DNA of 64,000 nt from Paenibacillus_AA sp045062745 (GTDB lineage: Bacteria; Bacillota; Bacilli; Paenibacillales; NBRC-103111): NCBI RefSeq assembly GCF_045062745.1, contig NZ_JBJGED010000014.1, positions 62,001 to 126,000 of the forward strand, in the 5' to 3' direction. A program made the position numbers and the translations under genes. The notes beneath the pieces are model-generated. The model did no database searches. It was given only the letters and a program-made list of their open reading frames with translations, and was not told where the DNA came from. Below are positions 56,665 through 64,000 of the stretch, in pieces (the first letter of the stretch is position 1; each line of letters begins with the position of its first letter).

Positions 56665-59544
56665 ATGAAAAGAACAAGATTGGCGAAGAAGGCGATCGGG
56701 GTCGCGTTGGCCGGCTTGCTCGCGCTTTCTTCCGTGCCGCCCCTAGCCGGAGCGGCGGGTACGCTCCAATCCGCCTCCGATCTCACGGGACATTGGGCGG
56801 AACGGGACATTGCGCAATGGATGGAACAAGGTTGGATCGGCGGTTATGAGGATGGCAGCTTCCAGCCGAATCGGACCGTGACACGGGCGGAATTCATGGC
56901 CCTCGTCAATCGCTCCTTCGGGTTTACGGCGACCGGAAGCGTTACATACCAAGACCTGCAGGCGAACGATTGGAGCTATCCCGAGGTTCAAAAGGCGGTA
57001 AAAGCCGGCTATATCGCAGGCTTCGAGGACGGCACCGTCCGGCCGAGCTCCCCGATTACCCGACAGGAAATCGCGATGATCGTAGCCCGGCTATTAGACT
57101 TATCCTTGTCGGAGCCAAGTACGGGCGCGTTCACGGATTCGGCGTCCTTCCCGGCGTGGAGCAAAGGCGCGATCGGTGCCGTAGGCGCCGCGGGCATTAT
57201 GGAGGGGTATGAGGACAAGGCGTTCCGGCCGGCCTTCGATGCGACCCGCGCTGAAGCGGTCGTGATATTGAACCATGCGGTCCAGGCTAAGAAGGCACCG
57301 ACGAAGTTCGACAAAGCGGGGACATACGGTCCGGAAACGGGGAGCCAGACGATCCAAGGCACTGTTGTCATTACCGCTCCGGGTGTTACACTCCGAAACA
57401 CGGTGATTGAAGGGGACCTGACGCTGGCGGAAGAGATCGGCGAAGGCGATGCCGTGCTCGACCATGTGACGGTGAAAGGTACGACAACCGTAAAGGGCGG
57501 AGGCGGACACAGCGTTCACGTAGTGGACTCCGTGCTGCTGACGATCATCGTCGACAAAGCGGGCGGGACCGTGCGGCTCGTAGCCGAAGGGTCGACGACC
57601 GTCGCGGAGGTGGTAGTGAGAACCGGGGTGACGCTCGAGGAGGCCGGCGTGACGGGAACGGGATTCACCGCTGTGCAGCTCAGCAGCCTGCTCCCCAAGG
57701 ACACGGTCGTCACGCTGGTAGGAACATTTGAAGACGTGCAGGTTGCCAGCGCGAACGTCCGCGTCGACATTCCGAGCGGAAGCGCGGGCAAGATCACCGT
57801 TAGCGGGGAGGCGACCGGGAACAAGATCGAGCTCGGAGACGAGGCGGCGGTGCTCAACCTGGTCCTGAATGCAGCAGTCAACATGATTGGAAACGGTACG
57901 ATCGAGAAGGTTGTGATGAACGAGCAAGCACAACCCTCGACAACTTTCGACAAACAACCGAATCGGGCCGAGACGGAGAGCGGCGAGCCGATTACCGTGA
58001 ATCCGTCTAAGCCTACACCGACTCCAACACCGACTCCAACGCCAACTCCCGACCCGGCACCCAATCCTGATCCGACGCCGGAAGGGCCGTCCCAAGAGGA
58101 GATCGATCGTCAAGAAGCGGATCGCGTAATCTCCATCATCGGCTCACTGCCCGCGGCGGCGGATCTGAAGCTCGCGGAGGATGCGGCGAAGGTGACCGCT
58201 GCGCGCCAAGCATTTGAAGCACTGTCGTCCGCGCAGCAGGCGCTGGTCACGAATCGGAGCAAACTGACGGACGCGATCACGCGCATCGCCGAGCTCCAGC
58301 AGGACCAGGATGCGGCCGCAGCCGTTCAGGCGTTAATCGAAGCGCTTCCGGCTGTATCCGCTCTGACGCTCGCGGATGAAGCGCAAGTCGTGGCGGCCAA
58401 CACGGCATTCGGCGCCCTCACCGCAGCTCAGAAGGGGCTTGTCACGAATCAAGCCAAGTTGACCGCAGCTCTCGCTCGCATAGCCGAGCTCCAGGCCGTG
58501 GACCGTGACGCTGCAGCTATTGTCCAGGCACGGATTGAGGCGCTTCCGGATGTATCTGCTTTGACGCTTGCGGATAAGACGCAAGTCACGGCGGCCAACA
58601 CTGAATTTGACAAACTCACCGTATCCCAGAAGGCGCTCGTCACGAATCAGACCAAGCTAACCGGAGCTCTTGCACGCATCGCCGAGCTCGATGCTGCGGA
58701 CCAAAGTGCCGCGGCCGCCGTCAAGGCACTGATTGATGCGCTCCCGGATGTATCCGCGTTGACGCTTGGGCATGAAGCGCAAGTCGAGACAGCGAACACG
58801 GCTTTTGGTGCGCTCACGGCCAGTCAGAAGCAGTGGATCGGCGAGGAAACACAAGACAAGTTGGCCGAGGCCATCACCCGAATAGCCGAGCTTCGATTGA
58901 CAAGCCTCACGATCTCGAATCTTAATTTCAGATCGACCAATCTGACGGCGGCGAAGACAGTGAGCAAATCCCTCACGTCCTCAGACTTCAGCGGGGCGAA
59001 TGCCAAGGAATTTACCGTCAGCGACGGAACCCTCAGTATCCCTATCCGGCTCTTCTGGAACATTCCGGTCTTTAACGGGGAGATGACCTTTACGGTCGGC
59101 GAGGTAGTCGGATCGGCGGTCATCAGTACGATCATGGACTACTACAATGCCCATCATCTCAATCTGGGGGACATGGCCATTATTGCCTTCGGTTCCGGGG
59201 ACACCTTCACCCTCTCTACGACCGCCACCGGCAAGAATGCGAAGCTGATCATCAGCGGACCGGATTGGTCGTACTTCTTCACCGGCACCAGCTTCACCGG
59301 GTCCGGAGACGAAGCGAACAAAAGCTTCACGGTCAGCGACGGCTCCCATACGGCGACTATACAGCTGACTCAAAATTTCTCGAGCATGGATGCGCTCGTC
59401 GCTTTCGTAAACACCAAGCTGCAGGCGGCAGGCGTTGGCGCAACCGCTGCGAAGGTCGACGAGCAGCATTTCAAATTCATTCCCTCCACAGGCACTACAT
59501 TAATCATTGGCGGAGAAGACAAAGCCAGTTTTTTCGGGAATTAG
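56665..59544 (+). CDS. S-layer homology (SLH) surface protein with alpha-helical repeats
   Basis: The 959-residue secreted protein has a signal peptide (1-30) and three SLH domains (about 35-210, each with a GxxDGxFxPxxxxTRAE-type segment such as YEDGSFQPNRTVTRAEF) that bind pyruvylated cell-wall polymer. A beta-solenoid-like region (about 220-430) and a Pro-Thr linker (TPTPTPTPTPT) follow. Four tandem helical repeats of about 55 residues come next (ALPxVSALTLAxxAQVxAAN, then LVTNxxKLTxAxxRIAEL). The C-terminal 220 residues hold two related beta-domains. AAGGAGG precedes the ATG. It is likely a wall-bound structural or adhesive protein. Confidence 0.93.
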   Translation: MKRTRLAKKAIGVALAGLLALSSVPPLAGAAGTLQSASDLTGHWAERDIAQWMEQGWIGGYEDGSFQPNRTVTRAEFMALVNRSFGFTATGSVTYQDLQANDWSYPEVQKAVKAGYIAGFEDGTVRPSSPITRQEIAMIVARLLDLSLSEPSTGAFTDSASFPAWSKGAIGAVGAAGIMEGYEDKAFRPAFDATRAEAVVILNHAVQAKKAPTKFDKAGTYGPETGSQTIQGTVVITAPGVTLRNTVIEGDLTLAEEIGEGDAVLDHVTVKGTTTVKGGGGHSVHVVDSVLLTIIVDKAGGTVRLVAEGSTTVAEVVVRTGVTLEEAGVTGTGFTAVQLSSLLPKDTVVTLVGTFEDVQVASANVRVDIPSGSAGKITVSGEATGNKIELGDEAAVLNLVLNAAVNMIGNGTIEKVVMNEQAQPSTTFDKQPNRAETESGEPITVNPSKPTPTPTPTPTPTPDPAPNPDPTPEGPSQEEIDRQEADRVISIIGSLPAAADLKLAEDAAKVTAARQAFEALSSAQQALVTNRSKLTDAITRIAELQQDQDAAAAVQALIEALPAVSALTLADEAQVVAANTAFGALTAAQKGLVTNQAKLTAALARIAELQAVDRDAAAIVQARIEALPDVSALTLADKTQVTAANTEFDKLTVSQKALVTNQTKLTGALARIAELDAADQSAAAAVKALIDALPDVSALTLGHEAQVETANTAFGALTASQKQWIGEETQDKLAEAITRIAELRLTSLTISNLNFRSTNLTAAKTVSKSLTSSDFSGANAKEFTVSDGTLSIPIRLFWNIPVFNGEMTFTVGEVVGSAVISTIMDYYNAHHLNLGDMAIIAFGSGDTFTLSTTATGKNAKLIISGPDWSYFFTGTSFTGSGDEANKSFTVSDGSHTATIQLTQNFSSMDALVAFVNTKLQAAGVGATAAKVDEQHFKFIPSTGTTLIIGGEDKASFFGN

Positions 59545-59549
59545 GCGAT

Positions 59550-59590
59550 AAAACCCTGATCGGCGCATTTGCCGGTCAGGGTTTTCTGTG
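59550..59590 (+). terminator. Intrinsic terminator of the SLH protein gene
   Basis: AAAACCCTGA (59550-59559) pairs with TCAGGGTTTT (59576-59585), followed by CTGTG. The A-run on the other side makes it potentially bidirectional. Confidence 0.85.
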
Positions 59591-59675
59591 TCTTGTCATT
59601 TATTTCTATATCCCCTAGACTTAGAGTAAAAGAAACGCTGTAGATTCGGAGGCGATAGGATGGCCCCACTACGAT

Positions 59676-60341
59676 TTGTTCGCCGAGCAATATAATGCGA
59701 TGGTAGTTTCCGGGCGTTCGGACAGCGCTTATCAGTATATCCTCGAACAGCTGGAGAGACTGGATGCCTTGCAAGACAAGCGGATTTGCGATGTCGGCTG
59801 CGGGCAAGGGGAGCTCAGCTATCGCCTGTCAGGTAGAGGCGCGCATGTAACCGGTGTCGACCTTAGCGGAAAATTGCTGGAGTTTGCGAAACGGAAAACC
59901 GAAGCGGTCACATGGATTCAGGACGATGCAATGACCTTAAGTCAGCTGCCAAGCGGGTCTTACGATGTCGCCGTCTCCAGCGTCATGCTGGTGGATGTGC
60001 CCGACCATCTGGCGGTGTTCCAGTCCGTGCACCGGATTCTGAAGCCCGACGGGATTATGATCTGGGCGATCACGCATCCTTGCTTTCAATCCCCGTTCAG
60101 CTCCCCTTTGGGCGATGGCGCAAGAATTGTAAAGGACTATGTCGAGCAGTTCTGGAAATCGGAAGGGTCCGGCACGATCCGCTCGACGCTCGGGGCTTAT
60201 CATCGTCCGCTGGCGCAATATTTGAACGATTTTATAGCAACCGGATTCTCCATCCTGCGTGTTGACGAGCCGGCCCGACTTGATACGTCTGTCGATAACC
60301 TGCCTTTGCTGTTCGCTGCGGTGGGGCGGAAGATAAGCTGA
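59676..60341 (+). CDS. Class I SAM-dependent methyltransferase, 5' end probably frameshifted
   Basis: The 221-residue frame carries motif I (ICDVGCGQGELSYRL), VTGVDLSGKLLEFA, and the post-I segment HRILKPDGIMIW. As written its first usable start is a TTG at 59676 with no ribosome site. A good site (GGAGGCGATAGG) and an ATG at 59660 are in another frame that stops after eleven codons. Removing one C from the run at 59664-59667 joins them as MAHYDLFAEQYNAM, a normal family N-terminus. Either a sequencing error or a real mutation is possible. The target is unknown. Confidence 0.85.
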   Translation: MFAEQYNAMVVSGRSDSAYQYILEQLERLDALQDKRICDVGCGQGELSYRLSGRGAHVTGVDLSGKLLEFAKRKTEAVTWIQDDAMTLSQLPSGSYDVAVSSVMLVDVPDHLAVFQSVHRILKPDGIMIWAITHPCFQSPFSSPLGDGARIVKDYVEQFWKSEGSGTIRSTLGAYHRPLAQYLNDFIATGFSILRVDEPARLDTSVDNLPLLFAAVGRKIS

Positions 60342-60356
60342 AAGGAGGGAACGGTC

Positions 60357-60560
60357 ATGAATCAAGCGATCGAAAGCGACCTGCCGGAAAAGCTGTCCAA
60401 GCCCGCTCAACAGGCGCTCGCGAACGCGGGGTATTCTCGGCTGGAGCAACTCGCTGCGCTCAAAGAGGCGGATTTGCTGCAATTGCACGGGCTCGGCCCC
60501 AAAACGATCCGGCAGCTGCGTCAAGCGCTTGCGGACAAGGGGCTGGCTTTTGCCGAGTGA
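60357..60560 (+). CDS. Small helix-hairpin-helix protein, RNA polymerase alpha-CTD-like
   Basis: This 67-residue protein has LSKPAQQALANAGYSRLEQL, then LLQLHGLGPKTIRQLRQAL, the HhH DNA-binding fold found at the C-terminus of the RNA polymerase alpha subunit. AAGGAGGG precedes the ATG. It is 15 bp after the methyltransferase gene and probably in its transcript. Role not known. Confidence 0.85.
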   Translation: MNQAIESDLPEKLSKPAQQALANAGYSRLEQLAALKEADLLQLHGLGPKTIRQLRQALADKGLAFAE

Positions 60561-60568
60561 TCACGCTC

Positions 60569-61000
60569 TTACTCGTAAAAGGAGATAAGAAAAGGCTCCG
60601 GCATGTGCCGGGGCTCTTGCGCCAGCTGGAACACCCGCTCGATGCGCTCCCGGAAATTGCCCCAAGTGACGAGCCGAAGCACTTGCTCCATAGGAAAATA
60701 CCCGACCTCCAGACTCTCCGCGCTCGTTCGGAGCACTCCTCCCACCGGGCTGGCAAGGAACGTAAAATTGACCACATCGCGGGTCCGATTGTGATACACC
60801 CCGCAAAACCGGGTCAGCCGTACTTCGAGGCCCGTCTCTTCCCGTACTTCGCGGATCGCGCAGTCCTCGATCGTCTCGCCTTCCTCCATCAATCCTTGCG
60901 GCATCTCCCACCCCCGGAACGGGTTGCGGATCAGTAAAATCTCATCATTCTCGTTCAGCGCTATGACCGAGGCGGACACCGTAAACTTGGCCTGCGACAT
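60569..61000 (-). CDS. Nudix hydrolase
   Basis: This 143-residue protein has a Nudix box GLMEEGETIEDCAIREVREE followed by TGL (GX5EX7REVXEEXG). The ATG at 61000 has AAGGGAG 8 nt upstream; a GTG at 61009 overlaps the ribosome site. It hydrolyses a nucleoside diphosphate linked to another group. It converges on the HhH gene with an 8-bp gap. Confidence 0.93.
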   Translation of the reverse strand: MSQAKFTVSASVIALNENDEILLIRNPFRGWEMPQGLMEEGETIEDCAIREVREETGLEVRLTRFCGVYHNRTRDVVNFTFLASPVGGVLRTSAESLEVGYFPMEQVLRLVTWGNFRERIERVFQLAQEPRHMPEPFLISFYE

Positions 61001-61083
61001 GCGGACCACTCCCTTCGGGCCAATCTAATTGATATAATGGAACTCTATGTAATCTTCCTAAATGATGTCAAGCGGGTGAATCC

Positions 61084-61308
61084 ATGATCAACGAAGCAGC
61101 CGCTACTTGTCCTCTCTGCGGCAACGACAATCTCTGCGGCATTAAAGAGGTGCTGACCGGCGGCACATGCTGGTGCATGAACAAAGCGGAGCGCATGCCG
61201 CAAGAGCTCCTGGAGCGGGTGCCTCCCGACAAGCGGCGCCAATCGTGCATCTGCCAGGCTTGTTATACAGCCTATATGCGTGAGGCGAGATCGCGGGAGG
61301 CGCAGTAA
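61084..61308 (+). CDS. Cysteine-rich CWC family protein
   Basis: The 74-residue protein has CPLCGNDNLC, GGTCWCMN and CICQACY, the spaced cysteine pairs of the CWC family, probably a small zinc-binding domain. Role not known. The following 99 bp hold nothing I recognise. Confidence 0.85.
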   Translation: MINEAAATCPLCGNDNLCGIKEVLTGGTCWCMNKAERMPQELLERVPPDKRRQSCICQACYTAYMREARSREAQ

Positions 61309-61407
61309 AGTCGACCAGTGGTGGAGGGCGCAGGGCGACCGGCACGGAGAAGGCAACGGTAGTTAATGTCCTGCCTCTGCTGCGTATCGGGAGCCCGCTG
61401 AGGCGCA

Positions 61408-62802
61408 CTACTCGCGTGCCGTCACGCGCAGACCTAGCTGCTGCATCATCTCCCAGTACGTCGGACACGTCTTAGACACGCAGCCGGGATCCTGAAGCAC
61501 GATGCCCTCCACCCTCGTTCCGATCAGCGCAAGCGACATCGACATGCGATGATCGTCGTACGTCGGGAGCACGGCAGGCCGTGGCGTACCCGGATGGATC
61601 GTCATCCCGTCCGAACGCTCCTCCACACGGATGCCGAGCCGGGCCAGCGATTCGCACATCGCCTGGATCCGGTCGCATTCGTGCGCCCGAATGTGCGCCA
61701 CGTCCGTGATGGTGATCGGGGCGTCGGCGAACGGCGCCATCGCGGCGAGCGTCAGCGTCTGGTCGGACATCTCCCGCAGGCTGACAGTGAAGCCGCCTCG
61801 CAGCTTGCCCACCGGCGGCCCTTGTACCTCGATGCCCGCCGACTCCCCTCCCGCCTTAACCGTGCATCCCATCCGCTCCCAGATTTGCAGCATTCCGATG
61901 TCCGGTTGACGCGTCCGGTCGCTCAGATTCGGAATGCGCACGGCTCCGCCCGTCAGCGCGGCATACGCGAGAAAGTAGCCGCATGTGGACGCGTCCGCCT
62001 CCAGCTCCAGGTCGCAGCCTTGATAGCGCTGGGGCCGGATGAGGAACCGGTCGAACTGCGCTTCATCATATTCAACACTTACGCCGAACCGCTCCATGAG
62101 CTCCAGGGTCATCTTCACGTACGCGTGCTGCACGATCCCATCCGGGACGCGGACGATCGTCTCGTGTTCGGCATAGGGCGCGGCGAGGAGGAGCCCGCTG
62201 ATGAACTGGCTGGACACCGCGCCGGAGACGGTGACCTCGCCGCCCTTGAGTGCGCCCGCGTCTATGCGAAGCGGAAGCCGCCCGGGGCTGGCGGCGTCCG
62301 CGTACTGCACGCGGGCGCCGAGTGCCTGCCACGCGTCCACGAGCGGCGCGATCGGCCGCTCGCTGAGGCGCGTGCTGCCCGTGAGGCGCCACTCGCCCCG
62401 GCCGCAGGCCGCGATGGCGCCCGGCAAGAAGCGGGCGACGGTCCCGGCGGCGCCCATGTACACGGTGCCGCCGACCCGGGGCCAGCGGCCGGCGGCGCCC
62501 TCGATGACGACGGCCGTCGGGTCGTCGGCGTCGAAGGTGACGCGCGTGCCGAGCTGGGCGAGCGCCTCGAGGCACCAGTAGGCGTCGTCGCTGCGCAGGA
62601 TGTGGCGCAGCGACGACCGGCCTTGCGCGAGACCCGCGAGCAGGAGCGCGCGGGTCGTGAAGCTTTTGCTGCCGGGCACGGTCACGGCAGCACCGGCAGG
62701 CGGCGTGAGCGGGGGAGCGAGCTCCACCGCGGCCGCCTGCGCGTGCGCGCCCGCCCACGGGGAGCGGGCGGACAAGTCGGGATGAGGGTGTGGGTGTGGC
62801 AT
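61408..62802 (-). CDS. aroA: 3-phosphoshikimate 1-carboxyvinyltransferase (EPSP synthase)
   Basis: This 464-residue enzyme makes EPSP from shikimate 3-phosphate and PEP in the shikimate pathway. Landmarks are PGSKSFTTRALLLAGL, SSQFISGLLLAAPYA, HIRAHECDRIQAM (Arg of the family's KESDR region) and YDDHRMSMSLALIG. The usual GNAGT motif reads GAAGTVARFLPG, as in divergent actinobacterial-type enzymes. The N-terminus has an odd PHPHPHP-rich extension of about 40 residues, and the first 400 bp are very GC-rich. It is divergent from a LysR gene. A standalone aroA is unusual next to accessory genes. Confidence 0.92.
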   Translation of the reverse strand: MPHPHPHPDLSARSPWAGAHAQAAAVELAPPLTPPAGAAVTVPGSKSFTTRALLLAGLAQGRSSLRHILRSDDAYWCLEALAQLGTRVTFDADDPTAVVIEGAAGRWPRVGGTVYMGAAGTVARFLPGAIAACGRGEWRLTGSTRLSERPIAPLVDAWQALGARVQYADAASPGRLPLRIDAGALKGGEVTVSGAVSSQFISGLLLAAPYAEHETIVRVPDGIVQHAYVKMTLELMERFGVSVEYDEAQFDRFLIRPQRYQGCDLELEADASTCGYFLAYAALTGGAVRIPNLSDRTRQPDIGMLQIWERMGCTVKAGGESAGIEVQGPPVGKLRGGFTVSLREMSDQTLTLAAMAPFADAPITITDVAHIRAHECDRIQAMCESLARLGIRVEERSDGMTIHPGTPRPAVLPTYDDHRMSMSLALIGTRVEGIVLQDPGCVSKTCPTYWEMMQQLGLRVTARE

Positions 62803-62875
62803 AGAAGGAAACCGCCTCTCTTGTGTGATTTACACTTGTTCCTTATTATAGAGAAGGGTCAGCCATACGAATAAT

Positions 62876-62890
62876 GGATAGTTTCTATCC
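62876..62890. promoter_or_regulatory. LysR-type operator between aroA and the LysR gene
   Basis: GGATAG-TTT-CTATCC is a perfect 15-bp interrupted palindrome in the 111-bp divergent region, 24 bp before the LysR ATG. It contains a T-N-A type dyad as LysR proteins prefer. Confidence 0.6.
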
Positions 62891-62913
62891 TACCCATAGA
62901 GAGGTTCTATGCC

Positions 62914-63801
62914 ATGAGCGCGATGGACTATTACAAGGTGTTCTACTACGCCGCCTCGACCGGCAGCATCACGAAGGCTGCGCAGCAGCTGTTCATCACG
63001 CAGCCCAGCGCCAGCTACGCGATCAAGCAACTGGAGGAGCAGCTCGGCGTACGCCTCTTGGAACGACAGCCCCGCGGGGTGGCGCTGACCGGGGAAGGCG
63101 AGGCGCTCTTCGCCTACGTGCAGCAATCATATCGGCTGCTGCAAGCAGGCGAGCAGGCGGTCGCGCAGCTACGCACGCTGCAGGCGGGCATCGTCCGCAT
63201 GGGGGCGAGCGACTCGCTGTGCAAGGCGTTCCTGCTCCCTTATCTGGAGCGGTTCCGCGAGGCGCATCCCGGCATCCGCATCGTGCTGACGCATGGGAAA
63301 AGCGAGGACATCTCGGCCCGGCTCTCGGCCGGAACAATCGACTGCGGCATCGTCCACCTGCCGGTCCCGGAGCCGCTTCTCCATATTCTAGCGGTGCGGC
63401 CGATCCAGGACGTATTCGTCGCCGCTCCGGGACTAGCCGCCGGCACGGATCCCCATGCACTGGCCGACTTGGTTCAGCATCCTTTCGTCATGCTGTCCGA
63501 ACGGAGCCGGTCGCGCGCTTTTTTCCACGCCTACTTGCAGACCTATGGCCTGACGGCCACGCCGGAGATCGAAGTCGGCAGCATTGAGCTGCTGCTCGAA
63601 TTCGTGCGCCGGGGCATGGGGCTCGCCTTCATGACGCGCGATTTCGCAGCCGACGATCTAGCTGCCGGTACGCTTGTGGAGCTGCCGGTCGCCGAGCCGA
63701 TTCCCGGCAGAGCGATCGGCATCATTACCCGGCCCGGGGACAGCCTCTCCCTAGCAGCCGACCGCTTCGTACGCGGGCTGGCGGAATCGTTCGGCGGTTA
63801 G
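62914..63801 (+). CDS. LysR-family transcriptional regulator
   Basis: The 295-residue protein has an N-terminal winged HTH (AASTGSITKAAQQLFITQPS, ASYAIKQLEEQLGVRLLERQ) and a LysR effector-binding domain. GAGAGG lies about 9 nt before the ATG. Divergent placement from aroA and the palindrome between them suggest it controls aroA and itself, though the alpha/beta hydrolase downstream could also be a target. Confidence 0.95.
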   Translation: MSAMDYYKVFYYAASTGSITKAAQQLFITQPSASYAIKQLEEQLGVRLLERQPRGVALTGEGEALFAYVQQSYRLLQAGEQAVAQLRTLQAGIVRMGASDSLCKAFLLPYLERFREAHPGIRIVLTHGKSEDISARLSAGTIDCGIVHLPVPEPLLHILAVRPIQDVFVAAPGLAAGTDPHALADLVQHPFVMLSERSRSRAFFHAYLQTYGLTATPEIEVGSIELLLEFVRRGMGLAFMTRDFAADDLAAGTLVELPVAEPIPGRAIGIITRPGDSLSLAADRFVRGLAESFGG

Positions 63802-63837
63802 CCCGCTGAAAGAATGATCAAAAGGAGGAATAACGCG

Positions 63838-64000
63838 ATGGAGAACTTCTCCCGGATCACGCTCGCTGATGTCCCGTGTCTTCAGTTCGAGCCGACGCAG
63901 CCGGAACCGGCCGGCAACGTGCTGTTGTACCACGGCTGGGCTTCAACGATCGACCGATATATATTTTTCGCTTCGCAAATCGCGTGTTGGGGTTATCGGG
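63838..64000 (+). CDS. Alpha/beta hydrolase, N-terminal part only (runs off the window)
   Basis: The frame opens at an ATG at 63838, with AAAGGAGG upstream, and encodes 54 residues to the edge. VLLYHGWASTIDRYIFFASQ is the oxyanion-hole HG segment of alpha/beta hydrolases. The nucleophile elbow lies outside. It follows the LysR gene by 36 bp. Confidence 0.75.
   Translation, partial: MENFSRITLADVPCLQFEPTQPEPAGNVLLYHGWASTIDRYIFFASQIACWGYR

Noticed and set aside
58017..58075. Tandem DNA repeat (ccgactccaaca units)
   Set aside because: It encodes the Pro-Thr linker of the SLH protein and is explained by the protein.
61549..62874. 441-codon open frame opposite aroA
   Set aside because: Arg/Pro/Gly-rich composition from very GC-rich DNA; aroA motifs on the other strand are unambiguous.

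Overview
The window looks like a chromosomal segment of a large-genome, fairly GC-rich Paenibacillaceae bacterium (Paenibacillus/Cohnella type). The evidence is SLH-domain surface protein architecture, lipoprotein sugar-binding proteins, YesM/YesN-type two-component systems, AraC and LacI regulators, strong AGGAGG ribosome binding sites and frequent TTG/GTG starts. About 56 kb is a chain of carbohydrate-utilisation modules, mostly on the minus strand. The last 7.4 kb is surface and housekeeping genes.

Module A (1-9.6 kb): a beta-helix (GH110-like) protein cut by the window edge, a sugar-binding lipoprotein and a large secreted GH16 enzyme on minus, then a plus-strand sensor kinase and AraC-type response regulator. 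Module B (10-22.1 kb): a secreted multidomain protein with an alpha/alpha-barrel-like C-terminus, a GH78-like enzyme, an ABC permease pair (one partner fused to an extracytoplasmic seven-bladed beta-propeller), a binding lipoprotein and a LacI regulator with matching operators. Module C (22.3-29.6 kb): AraC regulator, two sulfatase-fold hydrolases with Thr in place of the formylglycine Cys/Ser, an APS kinase, two Gfo/Idh/MocA dehydrogenases and a TIM-barrel isomerase in one tightly coupled operon. Module D (30.2-44.3 kb): heparinase II/III-like lyase, Tat-exported beta-helix protein with a phage-tail-like C-terminus, permease pair, binding lipoprotein, DUF4838 enzyme, a membrane-anchored AraC sensor-regulator and a divergent anchored binding protein. 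Module E (44.5-56.4 kb): a second Tat beta-helix protein, an isomerase, a PHP metallohydrolase, an LplB/LplC/LplA-type ABC system, a response regulator and kinase, and a PhyH-type dioxygenase. Region F (56.6-64 kb): SLH surface protein, methyltransferase with a likely 5' frameshift, HHH protein, Nudix hydrolase, CWC protein, aroA with a divergent LysR gene, and the start of an alpha/beta hydrolase.

The modules share one logic: secreted hydrolases or lyases cut a complex anionic polysaccharide, binding lipoproteins and permease pairs import the pieces, and intracellular GH78-like, heparinase-like, sulfatase-like, dehydrogenase and isomerase enzymes finish the job. No ABC ATPase is present, so a shared MsmX/UgpC-type ATPase elsewhere is inferred. 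In all three modules where a binding-protein gene precedes its permease gene, a T-tract-less hairpin sits between them. The substrate cannot be read from sequence. Lyase-like, DUF4838, rhamnosidase-like and sulfatase-like enzymes together suggest uronic or deoxy sugars with ester substituents.

Non-coding features include a 180-190 bp structured repeat present twice, an IS91-like transposase remnant, a methyltransferase relic next to an array of four GAGGGA palindromes, LacI operators and several intrinsic terminators. I saw no rRNA, tRNA, CRISPR array or prophage.
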